64,000 nt of DNA, taken from assembly GCA_029449235.1 (NCBI GenBank), contig JANATG010000010.1:682001-746000 (forward strand). Reading direction: 5' to 3'. This document shows, one piece after another, positions 12,801 to 24,891 of the stretch. Both the position numbers and the translations under genes were made by a program. The notes under the pieces were generated by a model. The model was given only the letters and a program-made list of their open reading frames with translations. It had not been told where the DNA came from and ran no database searches. Origin of the DNA: Linnemannia schmuckeri (Eukaryota; Mortierellomycota; Mortierellomycetes; Mortierellales; Mortierellaceae). Positions within the stretch are counted from its first letter, which is position 1, and the number at the start of each line of letters is the position of its first letter.

Positions 12801-14754
12801 GGGGTTGTTGTTGAGTCACATGAGATGTTGTTCCCGACGCCGTCAAGAGTAACAGTTGCAATCAATCAGCATCAAATTAAGACTTGTTGGATGTGCCCAG
12901 GGGCTCCATCGGAGGTGCTGTCGTTGTAATGGTAAGTGAGCTGTTGCTTGAGTCGGTGGAGGACTTAGTGGCAAAAGAAGGGATCTGTCCTGGCGGGCCT
13001 GAAGGAGGGAAGGCTTTGACGATCTTAGCCACGGCCTGTTCGACTGACCCACGGTAGTACAGCGGAGTCGAAGGGAGAATATCTTCACGAGACATCGGTG
13101 AGTCCAGACCATTCGAACTACTACCGATGACAGTCCAAAGGCAACACAAAAGCGTCCTGACATACACGCCGTTGAGTTGTCGACACGAAGTGCCACCAAC
13201 CGACCCAATCGATAAGACCCTCAAAGGGTGTAACTGCCGAATTGCCTTGGCATTCATTGTTGCCTGAGACATGCGTTTTGGACGTGCAGTGACAGGTTTT
13301 TCCATTTGACCTTCCTTGATTGATTAGTTGTCCCTGCCCTTGCATTTGTCCATCCTGATTTTTGCAGTGGTGTTGTCATCGTCCCTGTTCTTGTCGGTGT
13401 TGAGAGACTTTTGTTGAGGGACTTTGGGAGGGCGGTGTCTTTTGGGTGGATGATCTCGCGGAGTCGTTTTGGCAATGTCCTTGACAACGCAACCATTCAA
13501 AGTAGCGCTTGTTCCAGTGAAGACCAGTCTAAAATAATTGGGAGTCGCTTTTCCTTGGAACGTGGTGATGCGCGTCGCTGCTAATAGTTATGAAAAAACA
13601 CGTCATGTAATTAATATCTTATATATCCTGTCACATTTTTTCAAATATGAGAAAAGGTATAGCAAACAAATCTTACCCCTTCTTGGTCATCTCGATGTGT
13701 TTCCAAACTCGGTACCGCTGCTCCTTCAAGTCGCGAAACCGGCCCTCCATTTCCAAGTAGAAGTTGTTATTGCTGGCGCTGGAAGCGATAGGTGTCTGCT
13801 CTCTCCACGGAAATGGTGTAGGCAGGCTCAAAATACCCTGAAGGGTACTCAAGATAGGACCTAACATAATCTTGATACTCCAGCAGTATCGCCTGAGGGT
13901 CCGTCAGGCTGAGTATCGTCTCAATATCGCAAGGTTGGTGGCCAGGCCATGTTCTGGAAGGTTGACCGAGTAATCATTATTCGATACGATTCCGAGAACT
14001 GCCAGATGCGGCAAGGGTGGAAACTACAAAGACCGAACGACGGCTTCCTTGGGATATAAACCGTAGCCGCCTCCACGCGGCAGTTTTCGGAGGACTTTTC
14101 CAATGATCGGGTGCATCAACCTGTCGCTGTTGTTCGACACCACGACCCGGTTCCAGACTTGACTTTCAAAGACTTTTTGCTCTGCACATCCTGCGATGCA
14201 AGTGTCGGACGCGGTTCGGCACACGTGAGAATCTGAGTACACCTCCTGCAAGCCTTTGATAAACGACTCTTTGAACGTCGCGTCCAAAGAAAACAACCTA
14301 CGCAGAAGCCTCTCAATGTCGTGCATAGTTTTCTTTGCCGTAAGCTTGCCCATCTCCGACCGCTTCTCCATGCTGTCCAGATATGACGTTAACTGTTCCT
14401 GCTCCTTCCTCTTGGCATCAGATCGTTCCGCATGCGCGCCTTCTTTTCAAAAGTCCGTTAGATGTAGGCTCGTGACGATAGGGATAGGGTATCGAGCGAG
14501 TATCCCCTCCAACTGAACTTGAAGCCCAGCTCGTTTGGAGCGAAGCTATTACCACGCTCCCCGTATATGGGATCAAGGATTTCGGGAAGGTGGGTAGCAA
14601 AAAGGTCCACGTCGGGGAAATAGAGTGAAATAGTGGTGTGTCCGGTGTCGAGTGTTGGTGGCACGTTCGATGCTGATCCTTGGAAAAGGTCGGCTGGAGT
14701 TGCGTACCGTACTGGCACTTGATCCAGACGAGGCTAAAGTGCGCTGATGCCCAT
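9830..14754 (-). pseudogene. XPG/FEN1-like nuclease fused to Fanzor, decayed
   Basis: Minus-strand relic with two nuclease modules in one order. N-terminal module: MGISAL at 14754 (XPG-N genes start MGI), then KEGAHAERSDAKRK near 14440, resembling the XPG-N Glu-Lys-X-His region. Next comes VVVSNNSDRL near 14140, where the family has VVSGDSD, and finally NNDY...GLATN near 13990, matching the FEN1 helix-turn-helix. A linker reads EMEGRF, EQRYRVW (near 13720) and LNGCVVKD (near 13500). C-terminal Fanzor module: RuvC-I region FGYADERK near 11000, FRRLMTNRK near 10880, ALESIL near 10640, GLAKF...GLPSKH near 10480. A zinc ribbon CPREDC...YCRAC follows at about 10270-10205, then RuvC-III DYDHNVVGAENI near 10190. 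Lesions: TAG 14736-14734, frameshifts near 14460, 13900 and 13780, TAA 13326-13324, TAG 10676-10674, and a splice-phase mismatch near 10430. Plausible introns remain (donor near 13673, acceptor near 13582). Fanzors are RNA-guided DNA nucleases spread with transposons. The fusion and boundaries are my inference. Confidence 0.75.
9896..11324 (-). other. Fanzor RuvC and zinc-ribbon portion of the relic
   Basis: This is the best preserved part of the relic. From 11324 down to 10425 the frame is open except for one in-frame TAG at 10676-10674; codons on both sides (YREPWFRRNR, then ESKKAQ) continue one alignment-like path. A donor GTAAGA near 10430 and acceptor TTAATAG near 10327 bracket a likely intron, but splicing gives the wrong phase by one base. 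The last part carries four zinc-ligand cysteines and the RuvC-III Asp in DYDHN. A proline run and RRRSDET tail follow. The RuvC-I motif reads GYADE where Fanzor/TnpB proteins have G-hydrophobic-D-x-G, so the first catalytic Asp appears lost or shifted. Confidence 0.78.
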
Positions 14755-17700
14755 CGTGGTAGTGGTGCTAAGTGTAGTTAGGTAGTGAAGGAGGTGTGTG
14801 AGGGGTGTTGTTAGGCTTAAGGCTGTAAGCCAAACAGAAAGCGTGAATGAAAACAAAGGGTTGAGAGAGTTGTTATTAGCGTTGGTGTGGACACCGACTT
14901 GTATATGGTCCCTAGGAAAATGATGGGTTTGTCGAGAGAGCACACTCGGCCAGCGAGCGTGGCAGCTGTTAAGAGTGTTATCAGACAATCAAAATTATTC
15001 ACTCTAGGTTCAAGCTGGATAGAACCAGAATGGTCTTCTTGATGACTTTGGAACCGGAGAAGTACCTTATAAAGACGCTTATCGATGGTACTCATTAGTA
15101 GGTTATTGTAGAAGAGACTTTTGCGCTGCTGGCCATGTAATTGTTACAGGAAAAAAACGTTGACCTCAGTGACCAAATGTTGCGGCAGAGGCGCATGAAT
15201 ACGTTCCCAGGACAGGTTTGAATTATATTTCTAACATTTCGTACCCTAGTTTTTTCCACGGTCAAAGCATCGTTTTTAACTCCCGCCTATCAAAGTAGAG
15301 TTATAGTAATCGACCCAGGAACTCAGCCCTACAGCTTTCAACGAGATTGGAGAAGAACTAACCGAGAAAAAAAAGAAACAAAGTCTGTTGGCACTCACGA
15401 AATACGCACTTGAGAGTTATGCTTGATTTTGACCATTCAGATCTACTTTTCTTTGTTTGGTTCATGTAGGCATTAGTGATGGACGTGTACTAAAAATCTG
15501 CTTTTTAGAAAGAAAGAGTGAAGAAGCCACGGCAATAAGAGTAGCTGAGGATGTAGTAATCAAAGGTTCATTATATTATCTCTACTTTGCTTGTTGCGGC
15601 TTGTTCTCATAAATGTCTTTATATGCAACGACGCTGAAGGGGGGAGAGAGTGAGTTGAGATTAAGAGTTGAGAGACAGGAGAGAAACAAGGCAGGAAAAG
15701 GCCGCGAAGGAGAAGAGACATAGGAGGGAGCAAGTAAAGATAAGAAAGGTCTTGTAGAGGAAAAAAGAAGATGAGGTAGAGAACGTTTTAGTCATTTTCT
15801 TCTACATTAGCTATTCCTTGCATGGATTTGTTCATATAAAGTTACCATCCTTCTAACAAGACAGCGGAGGACATGATATGGGCACAACTGCTCTTGTGCT
15901 GCCGGGAACACGCCCCACTTGTTGTTGCTGCACTTTTGCCTGTGATAGTGGTTGCAGCAAGACCAGTAGCTTGAGAGGAGTGAAGGTACCTATGAAGAAA
16001 AAAGAGGTTGTCCCTCTTTTACTAAAAGATGAAAAGAAGACCATCAATTTTGAAGTGTGTCTCGTACACTGCCTCGTCTACAATCTCTTCGTCATAGGAC
16101 GCTGAGGAGCTTTGAATCGCAGGTAAAAGATGAGGACGCCATAAGCAGCTAGCAGGCCCTTGTGGCAATCTTTGCAACGCTCTTGTCCCTAACAACTGCA
16201 GCAAGTCCAAGGAGGAGGTTTAAAAGTTCAACAGCTATTTGCTGTCCATATCTTTCACAGCCAGGTGAGAGAGAGGTACTTGTTTTATTGCCATTAATAA
16301 GAGCTTAAAGAGTCTAAAACAGAAGAAAAAGGAGCTGTCAGTTTGTGGACAAACAACGGAGAAGACACTCAAGCAGCAATCAGCGCTTGTTGATAATTAT
16401 ACGTCTACTCCTTAAGACCAGTAGACTCGATGAGGGACCAAGGGACAAGAAAAGGAGACTAGATGAGGTAGGGCTAGGACGTTGGTAGTATGTACTAGGT
16501 TGAGGAAGGAAGTAGAGGTCAGAAAGTCAGTGGAATGCGTGGAAGGTGAAGGAGAAAGAAAGAAAAGAGGTGAAAAGAACGTTGCCTATTGTCTTGTTTC
16601 TAAGCTGGATGTGGTCCGAGTGTGCGTATTTAAAGACTCTCAATGCGAAATGTGACTGTTGACTCATTAAGGACATTTGGTCAAGTTGGTGGCGCGCTTG
16701 GACAACCAGAAAGAAGGGCGCACTAGAAAAAGAGGTAGAGCGACAAGCCTTTGGAAGACGGAGAGGGAAAGGAGGAGAACAGGGGGTGGGAGGGAATTTG
16801 AGGAGAGGAGAAGGGGGTAAAAAAGATGAATTGCGGTGTTAAGCTCAGGCAGATATGACGCGCCATAGACAAAGAGAACAGATAGTGGTTTTAACGAAAG
16901 GACAAAAAAAAGGACGAATGAGAGAGCTTTTTCGAAGGAGCTCTATGGGGTCCATAAGAAAATGGTCAAGAGACGAACTTTATGCTAAAACAAAAGTGTC
17001 GTCAATACAGCAAATCAACGGGTGTCATGAACAGGCATGCGCAAATCCGCTATTGCACATTTGACTATTTGACTGCCAGACCCTAGACGGACTGTCGTCA
17101 ACGTGCTGTTTTTGGATGGACCACGATCGTCCATATTCTGATTACTGCTGTTATCACATTCACGACCACCATACCCCTTCATTCGTCGTTTTGGTCAAGG
17201 AACGCCTTTCTTTGTTTTTTGGTCACTGTGTGCCTCTTTCCTCCAATATCGTTCGTCCCTCTCTGCCTCTCTCGCTTGTCCTCCTTCGCGCATGTTTTTA
17301 GGTCACATCTGCTATCTTTCTTGACTCGTTCGACCATTTCCCACTGCCATTGACTCAATGTCGTTGCTTTTATCAATAGCATCCATGAACCAGGAAAGAG
17401 AGCGAAAAGAGGACTGAAGAGGAGTTAGATGGCGGCAGATCCGAAGTAGGACTGGCAAAAATTGTATTTTTAAAAAAAAAAAAAAAAAAAAAAAATCGTG
17501 CGCGCAACTTGCTGTAGAGGGAGTCAGTGCGATTTTATGACCATTGGCACGCAAGAGAGCAACAGCAATCCTTGGCACTTCTTGGAAGTAGACAGACGAC
17601 AAGGAAAATAAAAAAATAAAAAAAAAGCCTAATGTGAGATGGAATATGAAATCAAAACGAATTCTTCTACTTTCTTGGGGGTGATGCCCTCTTGGCAACT

Positions 17701-18543
17701 TTGAGAGGGGATGGCAATTAACTTTGGCCACCTGTTTGTGCCCGCTGACGGCGTCATACACGGTAAATGTACTTTTGATGCTGGGCGATTAATAAGTAAG
17801 AGAAACAAAGATGTCGAAATTTTGAGTGAACGAGCGAGAAAGCAAACTGCGCATGGCTCTTCATTTTTTTCTTGCTCTTATACCCACATCCACATGCAAA
17901 CCCCGTCATCGACCTGCCTGGCCCTTTGTTTGGCTCAGCAATCATCATCACACATTACTCAGCCGGAGGGAGGGGAGGGCCAAGACAAAAAAAAATATCC
18001 AAGAGAAACTTTTTTAAGCTTATTTGACCTGACCGTCCCTGGAAGATAAAAGAGACGAGTTCATCCGCCGTTTCTTCTTTTCTTTCTTCCTCTTCTTCTC
18101 CTCTCTCACTTTTTACAACAATAACACCCTTTAACTCTTCTTCTTCTTTTTCTTCTTCCACACACACTCTCCCTCACTTCTATCCTCATATTCACCTAAT
18201 TTTTTCTCCTTGTTTACACAATAGTCTCCCTTTCCCTTTCCGCCCTGATTCAGATTTCTTTTCGCCCTCTAGGAGCATTTTTATTTGACCTTACTGGTTT
18301 CTTACTGTTCATTTCTTTTCTTCGAGTCTCCTGCTCATCATCCATCATCTCCCATCTCGTTTTCACTTTTCATTCATCTCTCTCTTTTCCACAACAACTG
18401 CCTCACCACCGCCCTTTCGCTCCTTGTGCCTTGTCCCTCTCCCTACATTCTTGAAACTACAAGAACGAGCCTATTTGCCGCCTCGTTTTTCCTTTTCTTA
18501 CTTTTTCTTCAAGGTCACACACGAACACATACTTTAATTCGCC
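14755..18543. other. Gene-poor stretch upstream of the DUF1769 gene
   Basis: No gene recognised. There are purine-rich runs (about 15640-15780 and 16500-16830) and a 24-base poly-A at 17472-17495. Toward the right end a strongly pyrimidine-rich region (about 18060-18540) probably holds the promoter and 5' leader of the DUF1769 gene. Short frames such as 17711-18049 have no domain and are treated as chance. A decayed element could be hidden here. Confidence 0.5.
18060..18543 (+). promoter_or_regulatory. CT-rich leader/promoter of the DUF1769 gene
   Basis: Dense TTC/CTT/TCC runs directly upstream of the ATG at 18544. Pyrimidine-rich tracts before the start codon are common in promoters and 5' UTRs of filamentous fungi. 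No single transcription-factor site is claimed. Confidence 0.45.
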
Positions 18544-20946
18544 ATGGTCAAGTTGCGTGTTTCCGTTGGTGGAACCTATACTGATCTGGCTATCGTCAAC
18601 TGCAACGACGAATTGCAGCCCATCGAGTTCGATGGCCCCAACTTCAAGGGTCGCGCTGTCGTCCGTATCAAGGACTTCGGTAAGCAGAATTTACACACTC
18701 TTTTGACCTTATCTCGTCAATTAAGCAACATTCCTTGTCTTCCTTTTCCTTTTCTCGTCCTTTCCAACCCCTTTTGAGCTCTTATTTTCGACCGGTGGGT
18801 GGATCTCTGGTGATATTTTTGGCGGACTTGTCCATACATCATTGTGTAATTCTCCTACAGTCTGCTCACGGAGACAGAGACAAGGAAATCAACATCGGCA
18901 ATAACAGGGGTCAGGTACAACCTTAGTAAAGTAACCAGGAAACAAGATATAAAGGAGGCAGGAGTTAAAAGGACAATAACGAGAAAGACAAAAAGAAGGA
19001 TATACGATCAGCCCACTTTACTTTGGTCTTCTTTTGACAGGGAAAGAATGGAACAACTTGGTAATCGCCGAGAAAACGACAGAGAGTCATTGAGAGGACC
19101 CACTTGTTCGCTACCATACTTTTTTTTTTCCACTCTGTGCTCCGTCTTCGCAGCCTTTCCCTTTTCATACTCTTTGCAACTTGGGTCTCCTCCATCGCCG
19201 TCGGTATTGCGGACAATACGTTTGGCTCTTTTTCTTTTTCGTTGAAGCTTGGATAAGAGTTGAGGAGTGAGTTTGGGGACAGGAGGGGTTGATACCGTGG
19301 GATGTGAGCGAGAGAAGATAAGTGAGACCAAATTAGGCAAATGTTGGCGTGCTCGTCGACACTTTGTCCGACCCCAAAAGCATTCCTAAGTGCCATTTTG
19401 ATGTTTTGCTCAGATCTTGCATATGAAAGAAACCTCATCAATTTTTCGCGCAGTCGATGCCAAGGATTCCATTCCAACCGACCAATTTTTTTTCTTCTCT
19501 ATGGGCTGAGGGAGACAAGGATGATACCAAAGCGAAGCAAGCAGCATGACCATCCATCCGCCTGGCAATATGATTTTCCATGGCTGGCTACAATAGCATT
19601 TCATGGACCCCCAATTGCTCTCAAAAAAAAATTCATTTGTTTCTTGGATGCTATCGCTGGGTTCTATTCTTATTCACACTCCACATATCCAATCCACACG
19701 CACCCAAGTTAGGTCCACTAACGATGCAGTCTGTTTTTTACTTTCTTTCTCCCATACCCTTCAACTGTATATCACAAAATAACCTACATTCCTCCACTCA
19801 CAGTCGGTATCACTAATGACGGTTCGGACCCCATCACCAACTCGGATTACTTCAAGGGACGCAACCGTCGCTTCTCCTTCCAGGTAAATTAGCCAACTTC
19901 TGTCTTCAATTACCCCTCTCAAATCTAGCACGGCGCCCCCTCCAAGATCGTGCATATGCACATATGCAAACAGGAAAATGATCCCGGCAATCATGAGCAA
20001 GAAAACGACTAACCTTTTGTGGCTCTCTCCCCCTGCATAATTATAGATTGAAGGTCGCTTCAAGACGGAGTGGGATGGTCAGCAGGTGTATTTTGGCACG
20101 GATTTTGACAGATCGGTCGAGCTTCCTGACGGATTCGAGATGATGTTGAAGGTCTGCCGGTATATTGACCCTGTTGTCCGAACCTCGCTCACCAAAGATG
20201 GAAAACCCTGGGTTCTAAGCCCCTTGGTCTCGTCTATCAACACCATGTCTGCGTGGCGCCCTAGCGACGTCAGACCTCCATCGCCCCCATTGACCCCTCG
20301 CCCCTCTGTCGACATCACCCGATCCTTCTCTATGACTGACAACGCCGTCACAGGAGCAGTCTCGCACGCATGGGGCTTCTTGGGTAAACTCAAGCGTGGA
20401 AACAGAGCTTCGGTGATCGGCTTCAGCAACCCATCAAGACAGGACAGCAACAACAGCTTGAGCAACTACACTTCGAACAAGAGCGCCTCGAGCGATCAGT
20501 TGGATAAGACTCGCCAAATCGAAGGACTCTCCATCACATCGCCCAGCACCCCTCAGCCAGAATCTCTTTCGTCATCGGCTATCTCATCCGACTGGGTTGC
20601 AGAGACGAACAACTTTAACGACGAGGGTATGCCTCTTGGTCCTTGGCGCCAGTATGTGGACGAGGACACGACATTCTTCCTCCCTGGCAAGCCTAGTTTG
20701 ACCACGGCACAGCGTCGTAAGCATTTCCAAACGGAACAGAACCGCAAGGATTTCACGTTCAAGACGGATGTTGTTCACGGATTCGAGTTCTTTTCGCCCC
20801 ATATGGACTTTAACACGTTTGATATCCGGTTGGGCCTGAGCATGAATGTGCGCAAGTACCTTGGCGGTCAGCCTGTGCGATACATTTGCAGGACGTTGGA
20901 TGGCGAGACCATTTTCTGGGCTGTCCAGTTCGAGCTTATTGATTAA
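18544..20946 (+). CDS. DUF1769-domain protein
   Basis: Three exons: 18544-18679, 19804-19883 and 20047-20946, joining in phase to 371 aa. The N-terminal part (MVKLRVSVGG, then FKGRAVVRIKDF and YFKGRNRRFSFQIEGRFK) and the C-terminal part (DFNTFDIRLGLSMNVRKYL, then a TFWAVQFEL-like end reading TIFWAVQFELID) fit the fungal DUF1769 family. Fission yeast Duc1, reported at the cell cortex, belongs to it as I recall. The middle (about residues 130-240) is Ser/Pro-rich and probably disordered. No catalytic motif is visible and the function is not known to me. Intron 1 is 1124 nt, far longer than any other intron I place in this window. The ATG at 18544 follows a CT-rich leader. Confidence 0.82.
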
Positions 20947-21371
20947 TTTTCACATCCACAACCATGCTCCCCTCCCTTTAACACCCCACTCTACTATACA
21001 ACTTTGCTTTCTTGTTTGTACTTTATTCTCTCTATTGCTTTTGTTCCTGTCGCGTATTTGTCTTGTTTTTCTTCTGTTCACCCTAATTTCGTCGTCTACC
21101 TTCTACTAGGCGTCTTTATCAAAATAAAATATTCTTACATTTAAGACAAAGAAAAAAAATTGATATGCGCGTGTTTGATTGGAGAGGAAACCTTCCCCAC
21201 ACCCACTTTGCCAGGTGCCAGGTTGACCGCATATCATTATGACACCCTCCTCACATTTTGGTCTTCTGCTTTTCTACTTCTTTTCCTTCTTCTTTTACAT
21301 CCCTATGACACTCTTGTGAATACCACTTGTACATATCCACTTCTACCTTCTCACACAAAACAACAATAACC
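20947..21371. other. Intergenic spacer between two tandem genes
   Basis: Holds the 3' UTR of the DUF1769 gene, with AATAAA at about 21125, and the CT-rich leader of the next gene. No ORF of interest. Confidence 0.6.
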
Positions 21372-24300
21372 ATGGACAACAGCCTTGCGGTCCAGGCAAA
21401 GCAAGCCTTGGCCAACCTCTACCACTGGGCAGTTGACCACCAACCCAATCTCCAAGCCGATAAAAAACCAACAACCGTCTCCTCAATCGCCTCCCAGGCC
21501 GCCTCGCTGGCCTTTTCCTACGTCGAGTCGTATCTCAACCCCTCTCACACTCAACAACAGCATCCTGCTGAGAACAGTCTTTATATACATTACCAGCCGC
21601 CGCACCAGCATCACTCAACAGCCGCAGCCTCTTCTTCCTCTTCTTCTTCGACTTGTCAACCGGTGGATCATCATAACGCAGAAGCATCTTCGTCATTCGG
21701 CTGCAGGAACAACCTTGAGGGTTCTTCACAGAACCCTATTGTCGCTTTCTTCCAGTCTATCACTCACCCAGACTGTACTTGGAGATTTTGGGACCCTGTG
21801 GCCAGTTTTGACAGCTTCTTGTGGAACTATACACCGGATATTCGTGCACTTCAGGAGCGAGTCCTCGGTCAAAGCGGACCGGGTGGGCTGAGTGAGAAGT
21901 ACAATATTGACCCACGGATCTTGACGTTGGCGTTGATTTTGCCGTTGGTAATGTTGCTTCTTGCAGCCTGTGCTGTCATGGGTACGGGGAACAAGTCAGA
22001 GGATGAACCTCCGAGGTATCCGGGTAAGGAGAGTGGGCCCACTTTAGTTGGTGATAGTGGTAAGCAGAAGAAAGCTGGGAAAAGTGAAAGTAAGCAACAT
22101 CAGCAGCAGGGAAGAGGTTCTTCTATATCCGATGCTTCGTCGAAGCGAGGAGCTAAGAAGCCAGGTGGTCCAAGCGATGGTAAGGTTTTTGGATGGGGAG
22201 CGCTTTTTTTTTGTTTTGTTTTGACAGGGACTTGTGTAGTTGAACCCTTTACCCACATATAATAATTTGTGCTACTTCTTTCATGTCTGATAGCCGGCGC
22301 GAGCCAGTATCTCCTTGGGAACAACAGCGGTGTTAGTTCGTGGAGCGCTCTTCTCGGATCGATGGGGTTCTTTGGTGGAGAAACCTTGGACTACAAGCCT
22401 CTGGACATCCTTGGTAATTTGACTTACTTCACAACCCTACCCTACCAACTCGTGTTATGTTTGCTACCATCTCAAGGCTTAAACTCTAACTTACTCTTTC
22501 AAACTTTACTCCTTAGCTTCATTGAAGGACGATACGAAGACCAGTCCGGAGACCTCTGAGAAGGACGCGGTGGGATCTGTCCTTGAATCAATGAGCGCCT
22601 TGGGTGGCGAGGTGATGAAGCGGATTCCTTACCAGGATATTCTTGACCAAGACATTGCCCAGCTCCTCGGCTCTGACTTTCTGGATTCAGACGGTATATA
22701 CCCCTATACACACATTCTCACACAAATGAACAAAGCGAGAGAATATGAGAAATGACGTATAGTATATGCATTGTTTTTGCGTAACTAGAAAAGAACTAAC
22801 TTACCCTTTTTTTCCTTGTCTCGCAAAATAGATCCTACTGATGAGGAGGGAGGACCATCCGGCGTCAGCTTGGACAAGAGCTTGAATGAGTCGGTTGACT
22901 CTGCTGACCATATCAAATCACAGACTGCGACCGAAATCGCCACCCATAAATCAAACAAGGATACTACTAAGTCTGACAAACTCGAGGATTCAGTTACCTC
23001 TGACCGAAATATTGATTCAGTCGAGTCTATCAAGGCACCCACGTCTGCCAAGGTCGAATCAGCCATCCAGGGACAGAAGAAAGAGCAGGAGCAGGGTAAG
23101 CAAGAGCACCATGTCCAGAAACAGGAAAAGAACTCGGGGCGTCAATCCGGACAAGGTCCAGCCGGTCCTGGCGCAGATGAATCCATCAAGCTGCCCCAGC
23201 GCGTAGCCAGTATTCCACCTCCCTTGAGGACTCGTACCCCTCGCCCCAGTAGCAGTTTCAAGGAATCTGGTCGTTCCAAGGTCTACTACCCCACTCGTGT
23301 CTCTCCTGCTGCTGCGAAACCGACAACTATCCATCATCAACAGTCATCCGGAAACATCGGTCGGGATTTCGGATCAAAGATCTTTGGGTTTGTGCAGGAC
23401 AGCCAGTTGTTGAAAAACATGGATTCGATCTCAGGGGGGCTATTGGGGTCAGCTGTTGCTACTGTTGTGGCTTTGGCTTCTACGGCTGAGGCGACTGCTG
23501 GGGTCATCAAGAACAACTTACCGGATTCTGTTACAGGTAAAAGGCAGGAAGTTGATCACTTATCTTTCAGAGGTGCTGGGAGAGTCTATTTTGTCACCAA
23601 AAATAATACTGACATACGCGTAAACTTTTCTACATGCAGATTTCACGGATGAGCTACGAGAATCGTTTGACCATGCGATGAGGGTGCAGGACAGCGATGC
23701 TGGGGCATCAAACAAGAAATCGTGGGGTGTTCGGGACGCCATCTCCAAAATCATGCAAGACGACGAAGACAACGATAATATAGCCTCTACCCAGACTCCT
23801 ATCGCATCCTCTGCTACCTCTGTACACAGCGTCAGCGCTGCATCAGCAACAACAGCACCCTCAAAGGCAGCAGCAGCAACAACAAGCACTGCCCGAGCCC
23901 CGCTCCACTCTGGAGGCTTTAAAGCTCCTGCTTCAACACCAGCCGCCGGATTCAAGCCCTATCCAGCAAAGGTCATATCTGCACGCCACACCGAACCTGT
24001 TGCCGCCCGCATTGTGGATATCGATAGAGGAACCGTCATGTCCTCGGCGAAGGAGGAGGAGACCAAATCCAGGTCTTCGAGTGGAGGTGCCCCTGTGTCG
24101 GAGGAGGCTCTGACCCAAATTGATAAGTCTTTGTCCGAGAAATTCACTCCGTCTGCTAAAGGGATTACGTATGCCGATGTGGTGGCGGCGGGGGCGGCGC
24201 ATAGTGAGCATGAGGGTGAGGATTATTATTTGGAGGATGTGGAGGATAGTGGAGAGGAGGCTGATGACGACGAGAAAGGGGAGGGGGAGGATGAAGATGA

Positions 24301-24652
24301 CACGGATACGTTTGTACTCGCCGAGGCCGGCGATGATCAAGAACCAATCTCGGCCCGTACTCCTCTTCAAGAACATGAACTTTCATCACTATTACCAACC
24401 AAGAACCCCGCTGGCATCAAAGAATCAGTATTGGTACACCCCCGTGAAGAGTTGGTCCGCAGCATCAGCAGCATTAGCAGTAGTAGCACAGGTGGCAGTA
24501 TTGCAGATGATGAGTTGCCGCCGACGCTTTCAACAACCAAGAGCTCGGATACGCTCAACAAAGTCCAGGAGATGACGGTCGACTCGCATGGGAATAAGGT
24601 CCCTGTCTCTTCTGAGGCGCGTCGTGATTCTGGATATGACCTTTTACTTTGA
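21372..24652 (+). CDS. Unrecognised 940-aa single-pass membrane protein
   Basis: Five exons: 21372-22179, 22294-22413, 22517-22693, 22832-23536 and 23640-24652. All introns follow GT...AG and the phases close to 940 aa. I do not recognise the family. Seen: an N-terminal helical stretch, a His/Ser/Gln-rich linker, then a conserved-looking segment (PDCTWRFWDPVASFDSFLW). A strong hydrophobic segment follows at about residues 195-215 (LTLALILPLVMLLLAACAVM). Beyond it lies a long disordered, Ser/Lys/Gln-rich tail with a second weakly hydrophobic Gly/Ala-rich patch and an acidic run near the C-terminus (about 24220-24310). The layout suggests a membrane-anchored protein with a large disordered tail. 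It is convergent with the MFS gene, 239 bp away. Confidence 0.7.
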
Positions 24653-24891
24653 TCGAGGCGGACGTTTTTTTGTGTAGTTTAGTTTTATCTTTCATTTTTA
24701 TGAATAAAAAAAAAGTGCAAGAAATAAAAATAGTCGTTAAAAAGAACAAGGGTATGAAGGATCAGGTCATGGTACTGGAAATGCTTGGTAAAATAACGAG
24801 GTAAATAGGCGCTGGTGTGTTTATATACAAAGTAAGCGAAGTGTCTAAGGGTAACAAAAAAAAGCGGGGCGGGGGTGTGCACAAGAGTGTT

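Noticed and set aside
18965..19477. 170-codon minus-strand frame inside intron 1 of the DUF1769 gene
   Set aside because: No domain, no codon bias, and it crosses A-rich runs; treated as chance.
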